Source: Opitutales bacterium
Lineage (GTDB): Bacteria > Verrucomicrobiota > Verrucomicrobiia > Opitutales > Opitutaceae
Length of the DNA: 8,379 nucleotides
Assembly: GCA_021772595.1 (NCBI GenBank)
Contig: JAJFLS010000701.1
Coordinates: 1-8,379 of the forward strand
Direction: 5' to 3'
This document shows positions 1 to 6,918 of the stretch, one piece after another (within the stretch, counting starts at the first letter, position 1; each line of letters begins with the position of its first letter). The position numbers and the translations under genes were made by a program. The notes beneath the pieces were generated by a model, which saw only the letters and a list, made by a program, of their open reading frames with translations, did not search any database and had not been told where the DNA came from.

Positions 1-748
1 CCTCAGGAAGACCCGGCAGTTTGAGATTGGAAGCGTGTACCGTCCCCACGGATACGAGCACGGAATCGTATTCTTCGATAATGCTCTGCATCATTGTCGC
101 ATCGACCGAAGTGTTCAGCTTAACATCGATACCGCTATCGATGATCGCCTTGACTTCCTCGGCAACCGTTTCACGAGGGAGACGGAAAACCGGAATGCCC
201 TGCACCATCATTCCGCCAAGCACGCTGTCGCGCTCGAAAATCGTAACGCTGTGTCCATAGCGGCGAAGCTCGCGAGCAGCCGTCAGACCCGAAGGGCCGC
301 CGCCGATTACGGCGACTTTCTTGCCGGTTTCCTCAAACCAAGCCGGAAGCGGCGCCGGAGCGCTGGTCTTTAAATCGGACGCCCCACGCTTGAGGTGACA
401 GATGTGAACCGGACCGTTGATGTCCGTCCAATTGTGACGGCAACCGTCTTCGCAAGGCCGCGAGCACACGCGACCGAGCACAGCCGAAAACACGTTGTCC
501 TCTTGATTGATCAAGTAGGCCTTGTCCGGGTTCCCTTCCGCAATCGCCTGGATGTAGTGAGGCACGCGCGTCTTCGCGGGACAGGCCGCCTGACAAGGAA
601 TGTCCTTCGCGTAGCTCTTGAAGTCGAGAGGCTCCGCTCCCACGCCCGCGAAAGTGGAATACTCCTGGTCGATCGGAGCCATATCGTACTGGATATCCAG
701 CCCTTTGACGGCGTCCAAAAATGGTCCTAGTGATTTGTCTTCACTCAT
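1..748 (-). CDS. GltD/DsrL-like NAD(P)H-dependent FAD/Fe-S oxidoreductase (partial, C-terminus off the window)
   Basis: Only the first 249 codons are visible; the gene continues past base 1. Residues about 45-125 form the Fe-S domain seen at the N-terminus of the glutamate synthase small subunit family: C52-x3-C56-P-x-K-T-x-V-P, then C95-x3-C99-x3-C103, with C117 after. A Rossmann FAD loop, GGGPSGL, lies at 149-155, followed by an acidic strand end (TIFERD) and the GGMM..GIP.FRLP segment typical of the family. The typical role is to move electrons between NAD(P)H and a partner enzyme through FAD and [4Fe-4S] clusters. The ATG at 748 overlaps the stop of the upstream sulfite reductase gene (ATGA) and has a GGGGG run 8 bases ahead, so translation is probably coupled. 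By position, the partner is inferred to be that reductase. True GltD (with GltB) is less likely because no gltB is in view. The first CxxC of many GltD proteins is absent; the pattern instead matches the PCQxACP subgroup. Confidence 0.85.
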   Translation of the reverse strand, partial: MSEDKSLGPFLDAVKGLDIQYDMAPIDQEYSTFAGVGAEPLDFKSYAKDIPCQAACPAKTRVPHYIQAIAEGNPDKAYLINQEDNVFSAVLGRVCSRPCEDGCRHNWTDINGPVHICHLKRGASDLKTSAPAPLPAWFEETGKKVAVIGGGPSGLTAARELRRYGHSVTIFERDSVLGGMMVQGIPVFRLPRETVAEEVKAIIDSGIDVKLNTSVDATMMQSIIEEYDSVLVSVGTVHASNLKLPGLPE

Positions 749-2310
749 TGCTCTACCCCCAAACGATTAACGCACTGCGCGAGTGTTTCGTCGCCTTTTC
801 GTTCTTTCAAAAATGTATCCAAAACTGCCTCTACCACGCGAGCGCAGTCTTCTGACTTGTACTCACCGAGAATGCGACCGAGACGATCGTGTTCGCCGCC
901 GATCCGCACTTCATAGCCTTCGACCGATCCGATCTCCTCGCGGATGCGCATCCCCCGAAAACCGATGTCGGCGATGCGATAAGGCGAACAGCTGTTCGGG
1001 CAACCAGTGATATTGATGTACGCTTTGTCCCAAATCTCCGAATACTTCGGCTGCTTAACGACAGGGTACAGAATATCGAACAAAGCGCGCGTCTCAGTGA
1101 CGGCCTTCGGGCAATAGGTCGAACCGACGCAGGCGACGATGTCCTGCAGGCCGAAGAACCCTTCGGTCGCGAATCCCGCCGTTTTGATTTGCTCGGATAG
1201 CGTTTCGACCTTCTCCGGCCTTACTCCGTGAATCTCGACATTCTGGCGTTGCGTGAAGAACAAGCGCTTGTCGCCAAACTCTTCGGTCAGCTGGGCCAGC
1301 CGCTTCATTTGCGGATGCGTGAGTTCGCCCTTCGGGACCATTACACGCACTGTCACCAAACCGTCGGTACCGACAGGGCTCGCTTCGAGCATCGGGCGAT
1401 CCGGATAAGGCACGCCTTGATCCTCAACCGTATCGGTCAAAACGATACCGTCCAAGCTCACGTTCTCCTTATTCAGAAAATCGATCACAACCTCGCGGCA
1501 ATAGCCAATGCCCTTTTTCTCGACCACGAACTTGAGACGAGACTGCGTACGGTCCCGGCGGTCGCCGTTGTCTCGGAAAAGCAGAGCGATCGCCCGGTTC
1601 ACCTGGGTGATGCGATCCGGCGGCACAAAGGAGAAGAGCTCCTTGCCGATGAAGGCTTCCCAGCCCATGCCACCGCCGATGACGACTTTGAAACCGGCTT
1701 CCTCTTCGCCCGCGCCATTCTTGCGAGTCACCGCGATCGCGCCGATGCAGTTGATGAAAGGCTGGCCGCAGCCTGCTCCGCAACCGGAGAAATTGACCTT
1801 GAATTTGCGAGGCAGATTATCGAGATCGCGCGAGGCCGTAAGGACCTTCGCCGTCTCCTTCACATAGGGCAGGACATTGATTCGCTTGTACTGGCAGGTC
1901 TCGGCCAGCGGGCAAGCGACGACATTGCGCGTCACATCGCCACAACCGTGGAAGCAGCTCAGGTTGTCCTTCGCCAAGTCGCGAAGCATGTCGGCCAGAG
2001 CCGGCGCCTTGAGCCAGTGAAACTGTATGCACTGGCGAGTTGTGATCGAGATTTTGCCTTGGCCGTAATCCTCCGCCACTTGAACGATGCGACGGGCCTG
2101 GACCGAAGTCACCACGCCGCCGGGGATGACGACGCGCGCCATGTGAGCGCCCGGGTGACGCGACCCATAGATGCCGTACCATTTCGAGAGCAGCTTCTCG
2201 CCGCCTCCGAGCGCGCCCTTCCGCGCGACCTCATCGAAGTCGAGCGTGAGCCCGTTGTCCTTGAGCTGCTCTTCTTCGCTAACGTGTCTCTTGTCGAGTT
2301 TCCACTGCAT
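745..2310 (-). CDS. Siroheme sulfite reductase, single chain (nitrite/sulfite reductase family), 521 aa
   Basis: Predicted six-electron reduction of sulfite to sulfide in the cytoplasm, for cysteine synthesis. The protein shows the duplicated plan of the family: a ferredoxin-like half domain (about 45-115), then a 4Fe-4S/siroheme domain, and the same again (about 310-380, then 385-500). The C-terminal half has C394-x5-C400 and C437-x3-C441 (TGCPNSC), the usual cluster and siroheme ligands. Four anion-binding basic residues known from E. coli CysI have counterparts: R92 (TTRQ), R128 (DVTRN), K169 and K171 (LPRKFK). Plant nitrite reductase has Asn at the last position, so KFK argues for sulfite. 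Unusually, the N-terminal half also has C133-x5-C139 and C177-x3-C181. The gene lies 59 bases after cysK and overlaps the GltD-like gene by 4 bases. No Shine-Dalgarno site precedes the ATG at 2310. The partner electron donor is not CysJ as far as can be seen. It could be named sir or cysI; nitrite reductase is the alternative. Confidence 0.9.
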   Translation of the reverse strand: MQWKLDKRHVSEEEQLKDNGLTLDFDEVARKGALGGGEKLLSKWYGIYGSRHPGAHMARVVIPGGVVTSVQARRIVQVAEDYGQGKISITTRQCIQFHWLKAPALADMLRDLAKDNLSCFHGCGDVTRNVVACPLAETCQYKRINVLPYVKETAKVLTASRDLDNLPRKFKVNFSGCGAGCGQPFINCIGAIAVTRKNGAGEEEAGFKVVIGGGMGWEAFIGKELFSFVPPDRITQVNRAIALLFRDNGDRRDRTQSRLKFVVEKKGIGYCREVVIDFLNKENVSLDGIVLTDTVEDQGVPYPDRPMLEASPVGTDGLVTVRVMVPKGELTHPQMKRLAQLTEEFGDKRLFFTQRQNVEIHGVRPEKVETLSEQIKTAGFATEGFFGLQDIVACVGSTYCPKAVTETRALFDILYPVVKQPKYSEIWDKAYINITGCPNSCSPYRIADIGFRGMRIREEIGSVEGYEVRIGGEHDRLGRILGEYKSEDCARVVEAVLDTFLKERKGDETLAQCVNRLGVEQ

Positions 2311-2369
2311 GTTTTGAAAGGTTGTTTAGTCTGTAGCTGATTAGTCAGTAAGCTGAAAAATCTGCGAAC

Positions 2370-3296
<927 letters not shown>

Positions 3297-3450
3297 GTCG
3301 AATGTCGTTTGAGAACGCGCGTTCCCGCAGGAAACTGCACGCGTGCTTTGCCGAGCCCAACCAAGATGCGCCAGCCCAAACCAAGGGCAAGGAGAAAGGC
3401 GCGGGAAAGATCATCATAGAAAATGAGCTAGCGCCTCTATAAATCAGCGG
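3297..3450 (-). promoter_or_regulatory. cysK leader with palindromes, direct repeat and weak promoter
   Basis: This is the non-coding stretch ahead of cysK. On the plus strand it holds two perfect palindromes, GAACGCGCGTTC at 3313-3324 and GCACGCGTGC at 3337-3346, with centres 23 bases apart. It also holds an imperfect direct repeat, AGCCCAACCAAG at 3354-3365 and AGCCCAAACCAAG at 3373-3385, starting 19 bases apart. A possible minus-strand promoter is TATGAT (3418-3413) with TTTATA (3443-3438) and a long 19-base spacer. If real, the transcript leader is about 110 bases and contains every repeat listed. Regulator binding is inferred only from the symmetry. Confidence 0.3.
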
Positions 3451-3451
3451 T

Positions 3452-3478
3452 GTTCCGCGATCAGCGATCGCGGCGACA
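3452..3478 (-). repeat. REP1 hairpin
   Basis: A perfect 8-bp stem, CCGCGATC / GATCGCGG, at 3455-3462 and 3466-3473 with loop AGC. Read on the minus strand it is TGTCG + stem + GAAC, nearly the same as REP4 but with GTCG where the others have GTAG. It is oriented opposite to REP2. Confidence 0.8.
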
Positions 3479-3490
3479 GAAACCAAAAAC

Positions 3491-3514
3491 TGTAGACGCG
3501 ATCGTTGATCGCGT
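3491..3514 (+). repeat. REP2 hairpin
   Basis: TGTAG at 3491-3495 is followed directly by a perfect 8-bp stem, ACGCGATC (3496-3503) and GATCGCGT (3507-3514), loop GTT. The outer pair is A-T instead of the C-G of the other copies, a compensatory change. It lies 14 bases ahead of the proposed RAYT start codon. Confidence 0.8.
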
Positions 3515-3527
3515 ATTCTCTATCCAA

Positions 3528-3995
3528 GTGGAATCCAAGAGCGAAAAGAAACATCTCAAACGACCATCTGACGTCCATCTAAAAAACCCGATCTACTTCA
3601 TAACTTGCTGTACACTAAGACGAAAACATTTTCTAAACAACGGAGCCATTCACGATATCCTAATCGACGAATGGCTACAGAGCAACAACCGCCATGGCTG
3701 GCACATTGGCCGATACGTCGTGATGCCGGACCATGTTCATTTTTTCGCTTCGCCCGATCCTGACGCCAAACCGCTCAGTCGCTTTATGCAGGCGTGGAAG
3801 CAATGGACGAGCAAGCGAATCTCCCAAAGAAGCCAATCCGGTCCGATTTGGCAGAAGGAATTTTTCGATCACATTCTCAGAAGCAACGAAAGCCTAAGCG
3901 AAAAATGGGAGTATATCAGAGACAATCCAGTGAGGGCGGAACTCGTAAAAAATGTCGAAGACTGGCCGTATCAAGGCCACATTCATTTCCAATAA
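3528..3995 (+). CDS. REP-associated tyrosine transposase (RAYT, IS200/Y1 HUH family), 155 aa
   Basis: A single-strand DNA transposase of the Y1 HUH superfamily. The metal-binding HUH motif is H69-V-H71 within VVMPDHVHFFAS, and the catalytic tyrosine is most likely Y129 in EKWEYIRDNPVRAELV, the signature of RAYT proteins. Just before it comes IWQKEFFDHILRS, also typical. The N-terminal KRPSDVHLKNPIYFITCCT strand is characteristic, and length and domain are complete, so the gene appears intact. The GTG at 3528 is preferred. The open frame extends upstream to a GTG at 3450, but that would translate REP1, the spacer and REP2, which is unlikely. No ATG and no Shine-Dalgarno site are available. The TAA ends one base before the TGTAG foot of REP3. 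The likely role is recognition and mobilisation of REP hairpins. It is the only gene on the plus strand between 1 and 7993, consistent with an insertion. Confidence 0.88.
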   Translation: MESKSEKKHLKRPSDVHLKNPIYFITCCTLRRKHFLNNGAIHDILIDEWLQSNNRHGWHIGRYVVMPDHVHFFASPDPDAKPLSRFMQAWKQWTSKRISQRSQSGPIWQKEFFDHILRSNESLSEKWEYIRDNPVRAELVKNVEDWPYQGHIHFQ

Positions 3996-3996
3996 C

Positions 3997-4017
3997 TGTA
4001 GCTGCGATCGTAGAACT
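3997..4017 (+). repeat. REP3, internally deleted REP copy
   Basis: TGTAG at 3997-4001 is followed by CTGCGATCGTAGAAC. Compared with REP4 read in the same sense, seven bases are missing between two GATCG copies, removing the loop and part of one arm. The outer second pair reads T-A instead of C-G on the two sides, so the stem kept pairing before the deletion. It lies immediately after the RAYT stop codon. Confidence 0.6.
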
Positions 4018-4026
4018 CAGGTTGAA

Positions 4027-4054
4027 GGTTCCGCGATCAGCGATCGCGGCTACA
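4027..4054 (-). repeat. REP4 hairpin
   Basis: CCGCGATC (4031-4038), loop AGC, GATCGCGG (4042-4049), then CTACA. On the minus strand it reads TGTAG + stem + GAACC, the cleanest copy here. Its TGT foot abuts the U-tract of the ahcY terminator at 4054-4058. Confidence 0.8.
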
Positions 4055-4084
4055 AAAAGACCCGCCGATTGCTCGGCGGGTCTT
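4054..4084 (-). terminator. Intrinsic terminator of the metK-ahcY operon
   Basis: Perfect 12-bp stem, AAGACCCGCCGA (4057-4068) with TCGGCGGGTCTT (4073-4084), and a 4-base loop. On the minus strand it is followed by five T (4058-4054). It starts 51 bases after the ahcY stop. There is no T-run on the plus-strand side, so it is not a good RAYT terminator. Confidence 0.92.
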
Positions 4085-4135
4085 CGAAAATTCTAAATGC
4101 CTAAAGACCCACAGTCTAGAAGCCTTCTCAATCCC

Positions 4136-5566
4136 CTAATACCTATAGTGACTCGACTTGTAGGGGCCTTCTACCGGGACGCCGATGTAGTCGGCTTGAT
4201 CGGGAGTGAGCTCGGTCAGCTTTACGCCGATCTTCTCCAGGTGGAGACGAGCGACTTCTTCGTCGAGCGCCTTCGATAGCAAGAAAACGCCTGGCTTGTA
4301 CGTTTCCTTGTTTCTCCAGAGATCGATCTGGGCCAAAGTCTGGTTCGCAAACGAATTCGACATAACGAACGAGGGGTGACCCGTCGCGCAGCCGAGATTC
4401 ACGAGGCGACCTTTGGCTAGCATGTAGATGCTGTTGCCGGCGGGGAACGTGTACTTGTCGACGGCGCCTTGCGATTCGTCTTTGATGACGAGAGTCTTGA
4501 TGCCTTCGTAGGCGTTGAGCTTGTCGATCTGGATCTCGTTATCGAAGTGGCCGATGTTGCAGACGATCGCCTGGTCCTTCATCTTCTCCATGTGCTCGAC
4601 GCGGATGATGTCCTTGTTGCCGGTTGTGGTCACATAAATGTCTGCCCGCCCCAAGGTGTCCTCGACGGGACAGACTTCGAAGCCTTCCATAGACGCTTGC
4701 AGCGCGCAGATGGGATCGATCTCGGTAACGATGACGCGAGCTCCCATTCCGACAAGCGCCTGAGCGCAGCCCTTGCCAACGTCGCCGTATCCGCAAATCA
4801 CTGCCACCTTGCCGCCCGTCATAACGTCGGTCGCGCGCTTGATACCGTCAATCAACGACTCGCGGCAGCCGTAAAGGTTGTCGAACTTCGACTTCGTTAC
4901 CGAGTCGTTAACGTTGATGGCTGGTATGAGAAGCTTCCCTTCTTCCATCATCTGGTAGAGGCGATGAACTCCGGTAGTCGTCTCTTCGGAAACGCCCTTC
5001 CACTCTTTCACGCAATCGTGCCAGCGGCTGGCGTTCTCGCCATGGATTTTCTTCAGGAGATTCTTGATGACTTGCTCTTCATCGGAACCGGAATCGGTAT
5101 TCACCCAATCGCTACCATCTTCAAGTTCGTAGCCCTTGTGGATAAGAAGCGTCGCGTCTCCCCCATCGTCTACGATGAGCTGAGGGCCGAGGCCGCCCGG
5201 GAAGCTGAGTGCCTGATCGGTGCACCACCAGTACTCTTCCAGTGTCTCGCCTTTCCAGGCGAAAACGGGAACGCCCGCTTTGGCGATTGCCGCCGCCGCG
5301 TGGTCTTGCGTCGAGTAGATATTGCAGCTTACCCAGCGCACGTCCGCTCCAAGATCCACCAAGGTCTCGATGAGAACCGCTGTCTGAATCGTCATGTGCA
5401 GCGAGCCCATGATGCGAACGCCTTGGAGAGGCTTTTCAGCGGAGTATTTCGCGCGAATCGACATGAGGCCGGGCATCTCGTGCTCGGCGATTTCGATTTC
5501 CTTGCGACCGAAGTCGGCAAGCGAGATATCTGCTACTTTGTAATCAAGTGTTTTTGTATCGCTCAT
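4136..5566 (-). CDS. ahcY: S-adenosylhomocysteine hydrolase (adenosylhomocysteinase), 476 aa
   Basis: NAD+-dependent, reversible cleavage of S-adenosylhomocysteine to adenosine and homocysteine, which relieves product inhibition of methyltransferases. The landmarks are GSLHMTIQTAVLIETL (54-69), CNIYSTQDHAAAAIA (81-95), the substrate region NDSVTKSKFDN (220-230) with the expected lysine K225, the NAD loop GYGDVGKG (259-266), and the C-terminal SHYRY with the conserved tyrosine end that reaches the neighbouring subunit's NAD site. An insert around residues 148-195 marks the long bacterial/plant form (about 465-480 aa) rather than the short animal form. The ATG at 5566 follows the metK stop by only 9 bases, with a weak AAGG ahead of it, so the two genes are one operon and do consecutive work around SAM use. 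A terminator follows 51 bases after the stop. Confidence 0.97.
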   Translation of the reverse strand: MSDTKTLDYKVADISLADFGRKEIEIAEHEMPGLMSIRAKYSAEKPLQGVRIMGSLHMTIQTAVLIETLVDLGADVRWVSCNIYSTQDHAAAAIAKAGVPVFAWKGETLEEYWWCTDQALSFPGGLGPQLIVDDGGDATLLIHKGYELEDGSDWVNTDSGSDEEQVIKNLLKKIHGENASRWHDCVKEWKGVSEETTTGVHRLYQMMEEGKLLIPAINVNDSVTKSKFDNLYGCRESLIDGIKRATDVMTGGKVAVICGYGDVGKGCAQALVGMGARVIVTEIDPICALQASMEGFEVCPVEDTLGRADIYVTTTGNKDIIRVEHMEKMKDQAIVCNIGHFDNEIQIDKLNAYEGIKTLVIKDESQGAVDKYTFPAGNSIYMLAKGRLVNLGCATGHPSFVMSNSFANQTLAQIDLWRNKETYKPGVFLLSKALDEEVARLHLEKIGVKLTELTPDQADYIGVPVEGPYKSSHYRY

Positions 5567-5575
5567 TTGGGTACC

Positions 5576-6757
5576 TTATTTTGAAAGTTTCTTAACTGCC
5601 TTGGCGAGAGCCGCCGCTTTATTCGTTTGCTCCCACGAGAGATCTTCCTTGCCGAAGTGGCCGTAATTCGTGGTCGTGCGATAGATCGGGCGTTTCAATT
5701 TCAGCTGGCTAACGATGCCTGCTGGCTTGAAGTCGAATACCTCCGCAACTGCTGCTTCGATGATCTCTTCATCGACCTTGCCAGTCCCGAACGTATCGAC
5801 TGTGATCGACACAGGCTCAGGATGTCCAATCGCGTAAGCGACTTGAAGCTCTGCGCGATCCGCGAGCTTAGCCGCTACGATATTCTTAGCGACCCAACGA
5901 CACATATAGGCCGCAGAGCGATCCACCTTAGACGGATCCTTTCCAGAAAAAGCGCCGCCGCCGTGACGACCTGATCCACCATAGGTATCCACGATGATCT
6001 TACGACCTGTGAGACCTGCATCGCCTTGCGGACCGCCGATGACGAAACGACCGGTCGGGTTGATGAGAAATTGAGTGTTCTTGGTGATCAGTTTTTTGGG
6101 AAGGCATTTCTTGATGACCTTCTCGATCATGAATTTCTCGATCGCCTTGCGACGAACATCCGCCGTGTGCTGAGTCGAGATAACGACTGCCGTGATTTCG
6201 ATAGCCTTGTCGCCTTCGTAGCGAATGGAAACTTGGGATTTGCAATCGGGCCGCAACCACTTCGCCTGACGTCCCGCGTGGCGGATCTTGGCGATCTCGC
6301 GGCCGATACGGTGGGCGAACATAACGGCAGCAGGCATCAGCTCCTTGGTCTCGTTAGACGCATAGCCGAACATGATCCCTTGGTCGCCTGCGCCTTGCTC
6401 GGAGGTGTCTTTGTCTTTCGCCTTCTTAGCGTCGACTCCCTGAGCGATGTCTTCCGACTGGCTCGTCAGATTGTTGGTGATGAAGACCTTGTCGGCGTGA
6501 AATACGTCGTCGTCGTTAACGTAGCCGATCTCGCGAATCGCCTGGCGGACGATGTTCTCGTAATTGAGCTTGGCGTTGGTGGTGATTTCACCCGCCAGCA
6601 CGACCTGGTTGCTCTTAACGAGCGTCTCGCAAGCCACGCGGCTGTGCGGGTCCTGCTCGAGACAAGCGTCCAAGACGCTGTCGGAAATATAGTCGGAAAC
6701 CTTGTCGGGATGGCCCTCAGCAACTGACTCCGATGAAAATACGTATTTTTTAGACAT
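5576..6757 (-). CDS. metK: Methionine adenosyltransferase (S-adenosylmethionine synthetase), 393 aa
   Basis: Makes SAM from methionine and ATP, releasing phosphate and pyrophosphate; cytosolic and normally tetrameric. The sequence has SESVAEGHPDK (9-19) with the catalytic histidine H16, the ATP loop GAGDQGIMFGYA (122-133), the P-loop-like GGGAFSGKD (266-274) and the C-terminal YGHFGKEDLSWE. The length is standard for the bacterial enzyme (about 380-400 aa). The ATG at 6757 gives the canonical N-terminus (KKYVFSSESVAEGHPDK), though no Shine-Dalgarno site precedes it. It is first in the metK-ahcY operon. The 161-base gap upstream holds paired inverted repeats that may be the control site. No SAM riboswitch consensus was recognised there. 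Confidence 0.97.
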   Translation of the reverse strand: MSKKYVFSSESVAEGHPDKVSDYISDSVLDACLEQDPHSRVACETLVKSNQVVLAGEITTNAKLNYENIVRQAIREIGYVNDDDVFHADKVFITNNLTSQSEDIAQGVDAKKAKDKDTSEQGAGDQGIMFGYASNETKELMPAAVMFAHRIGREIAKIRHAGRQAKWLRPDCKSQVSIRYEGDKAIEITAVVISTQHTADVRRKAIEKFMIEKVIKKCLPKKLITKNTQFLINPTGRFVIGGPQGDAGLTGRKIIVDTYGGSGRHGGGAFSGKDPSKVDRSAAYMCRWVAKNIVAAKLADRAELQVAYAIGHPEPVSITVDTFGTGKVDEEIIEAAVAEVFDFKPAGIVSQLKLKRPIYRTTTNYGHFGKEDLSWEQTNKAAALAKAVKKLSK

Positions 6758-6803
6758 AGCGATTTGAGTTTTCAGTGAGATTGAATTTTACAATTATTAG
6801 CAA

Positions 6804-6835
6804 GATATCAACATATGCGGATTTATTGATATGTT
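6804..6835 (-). promoter_or_regulatory. Overlapping inverted repeats upstream of metK (possible operator or switch)
   Basis: Plus-strand ATATCAA (6805-6811) matches TTGATAT (6826-6832), and the overlapping AACATAT (6810-6816) matches ATATGTT (6829-6835). The two 7-bp pairings share bases and cannot form together. On the minus strand the inner TTGATA (6811-6806) could be a -35 box with TAAAAT (6790-6785) as -10, at a short 15-base spacing. That would place a repressor site over the promoter. ArsR-type and other regulators of methionine-cycle genes use AT-rich palindromes; a link to any named regulator is inference. Confidence 0.4.
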
Positions 6836-6866
6836 AAACGGCTAGTTCAAGCCCATTATTCCTGAA

Positions 6867-6884
6867 TACCTTTCAAAAAAGGTA
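6867..6884 (-). other. Short hairpin TACCTTT-CAAA-AAAGGTA between genes
   Basis: Perfect 7-bp stem with a 4-base loop, 34 bases after the stop of the exported-protein gene. On the minus strand the stem itself is T-rich but is followed by TTCAGG, so it is at best a weak terminator. A smaller CGGG-AAAA-CCCG hairpin sits at 6903-6914, closer to the stop. Confidence 0.3.
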
Positions 6885-6918
6885 AAAACTGAGGGAGGAG
6901 ACCGGGAAAACCCGCGAT

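Larger units (their letters stand above)
3453..4054 (+). mobile_element. RAYT-REP unit (REP pair, transposase gene, REP pair)
   Basis: A HUH/Y1 transposase gene of the RAYT type is bracketed by short hairpin repeats: two on the left (one minus, one plus orientation) and two on the right (one plus, one minus). This arrangement matches known REP-RAYT loci, in which a single-copy, usually non-autonomously spreading transposase sits between inverted REPs that it recognises. The right boundary falls in the poly-U tract of the metK-ahcY terminator and the left boundary at the cysK promoter region, so the unit separates two sulfur operons. No target duplication is evident, as expected for this class. 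Confidence 0.75.

Noticed and set aside
1228..2340. Long plus-strand open frame opposite the sulfite reductase (370 codons)
   Set aside because: Antisense shadow of a clearly conserved gene; its protein is rich in Arg, His, Asp and Leu without recognisable motifs.
2311..2369. CTGATTAGTCAG small palindrome with a TGTAG before it, between cysK and the reductase
   Set aside because: Only the TGTAG is shared with the REPs; the stem is different and short, so it is more likely chance or a minor intergenic hairpin.
3450..3527. GTG at 3450 as start of the RAYT
   Set aside because: It would translate two REP hairpins and their spacer; family similarity begins after 3528.
4469..5584. Long plus-strand open frame opposite ahcY
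   Set aside because: Antisense shadow; AhcY motifs on the minus strand are unambiguous.
6026..6727. Plus-strand open frame opposite metK
   Set aside because: Antisense shadow with no motif of its own.
6758..6918. SAM or SAH riboswitch upstream of metK
   Set aside because: I looked for conserved core elements and found only AT-rich inverted repeats, with no recognisable riboswitch consensus. A covariance-model scan would settle it.
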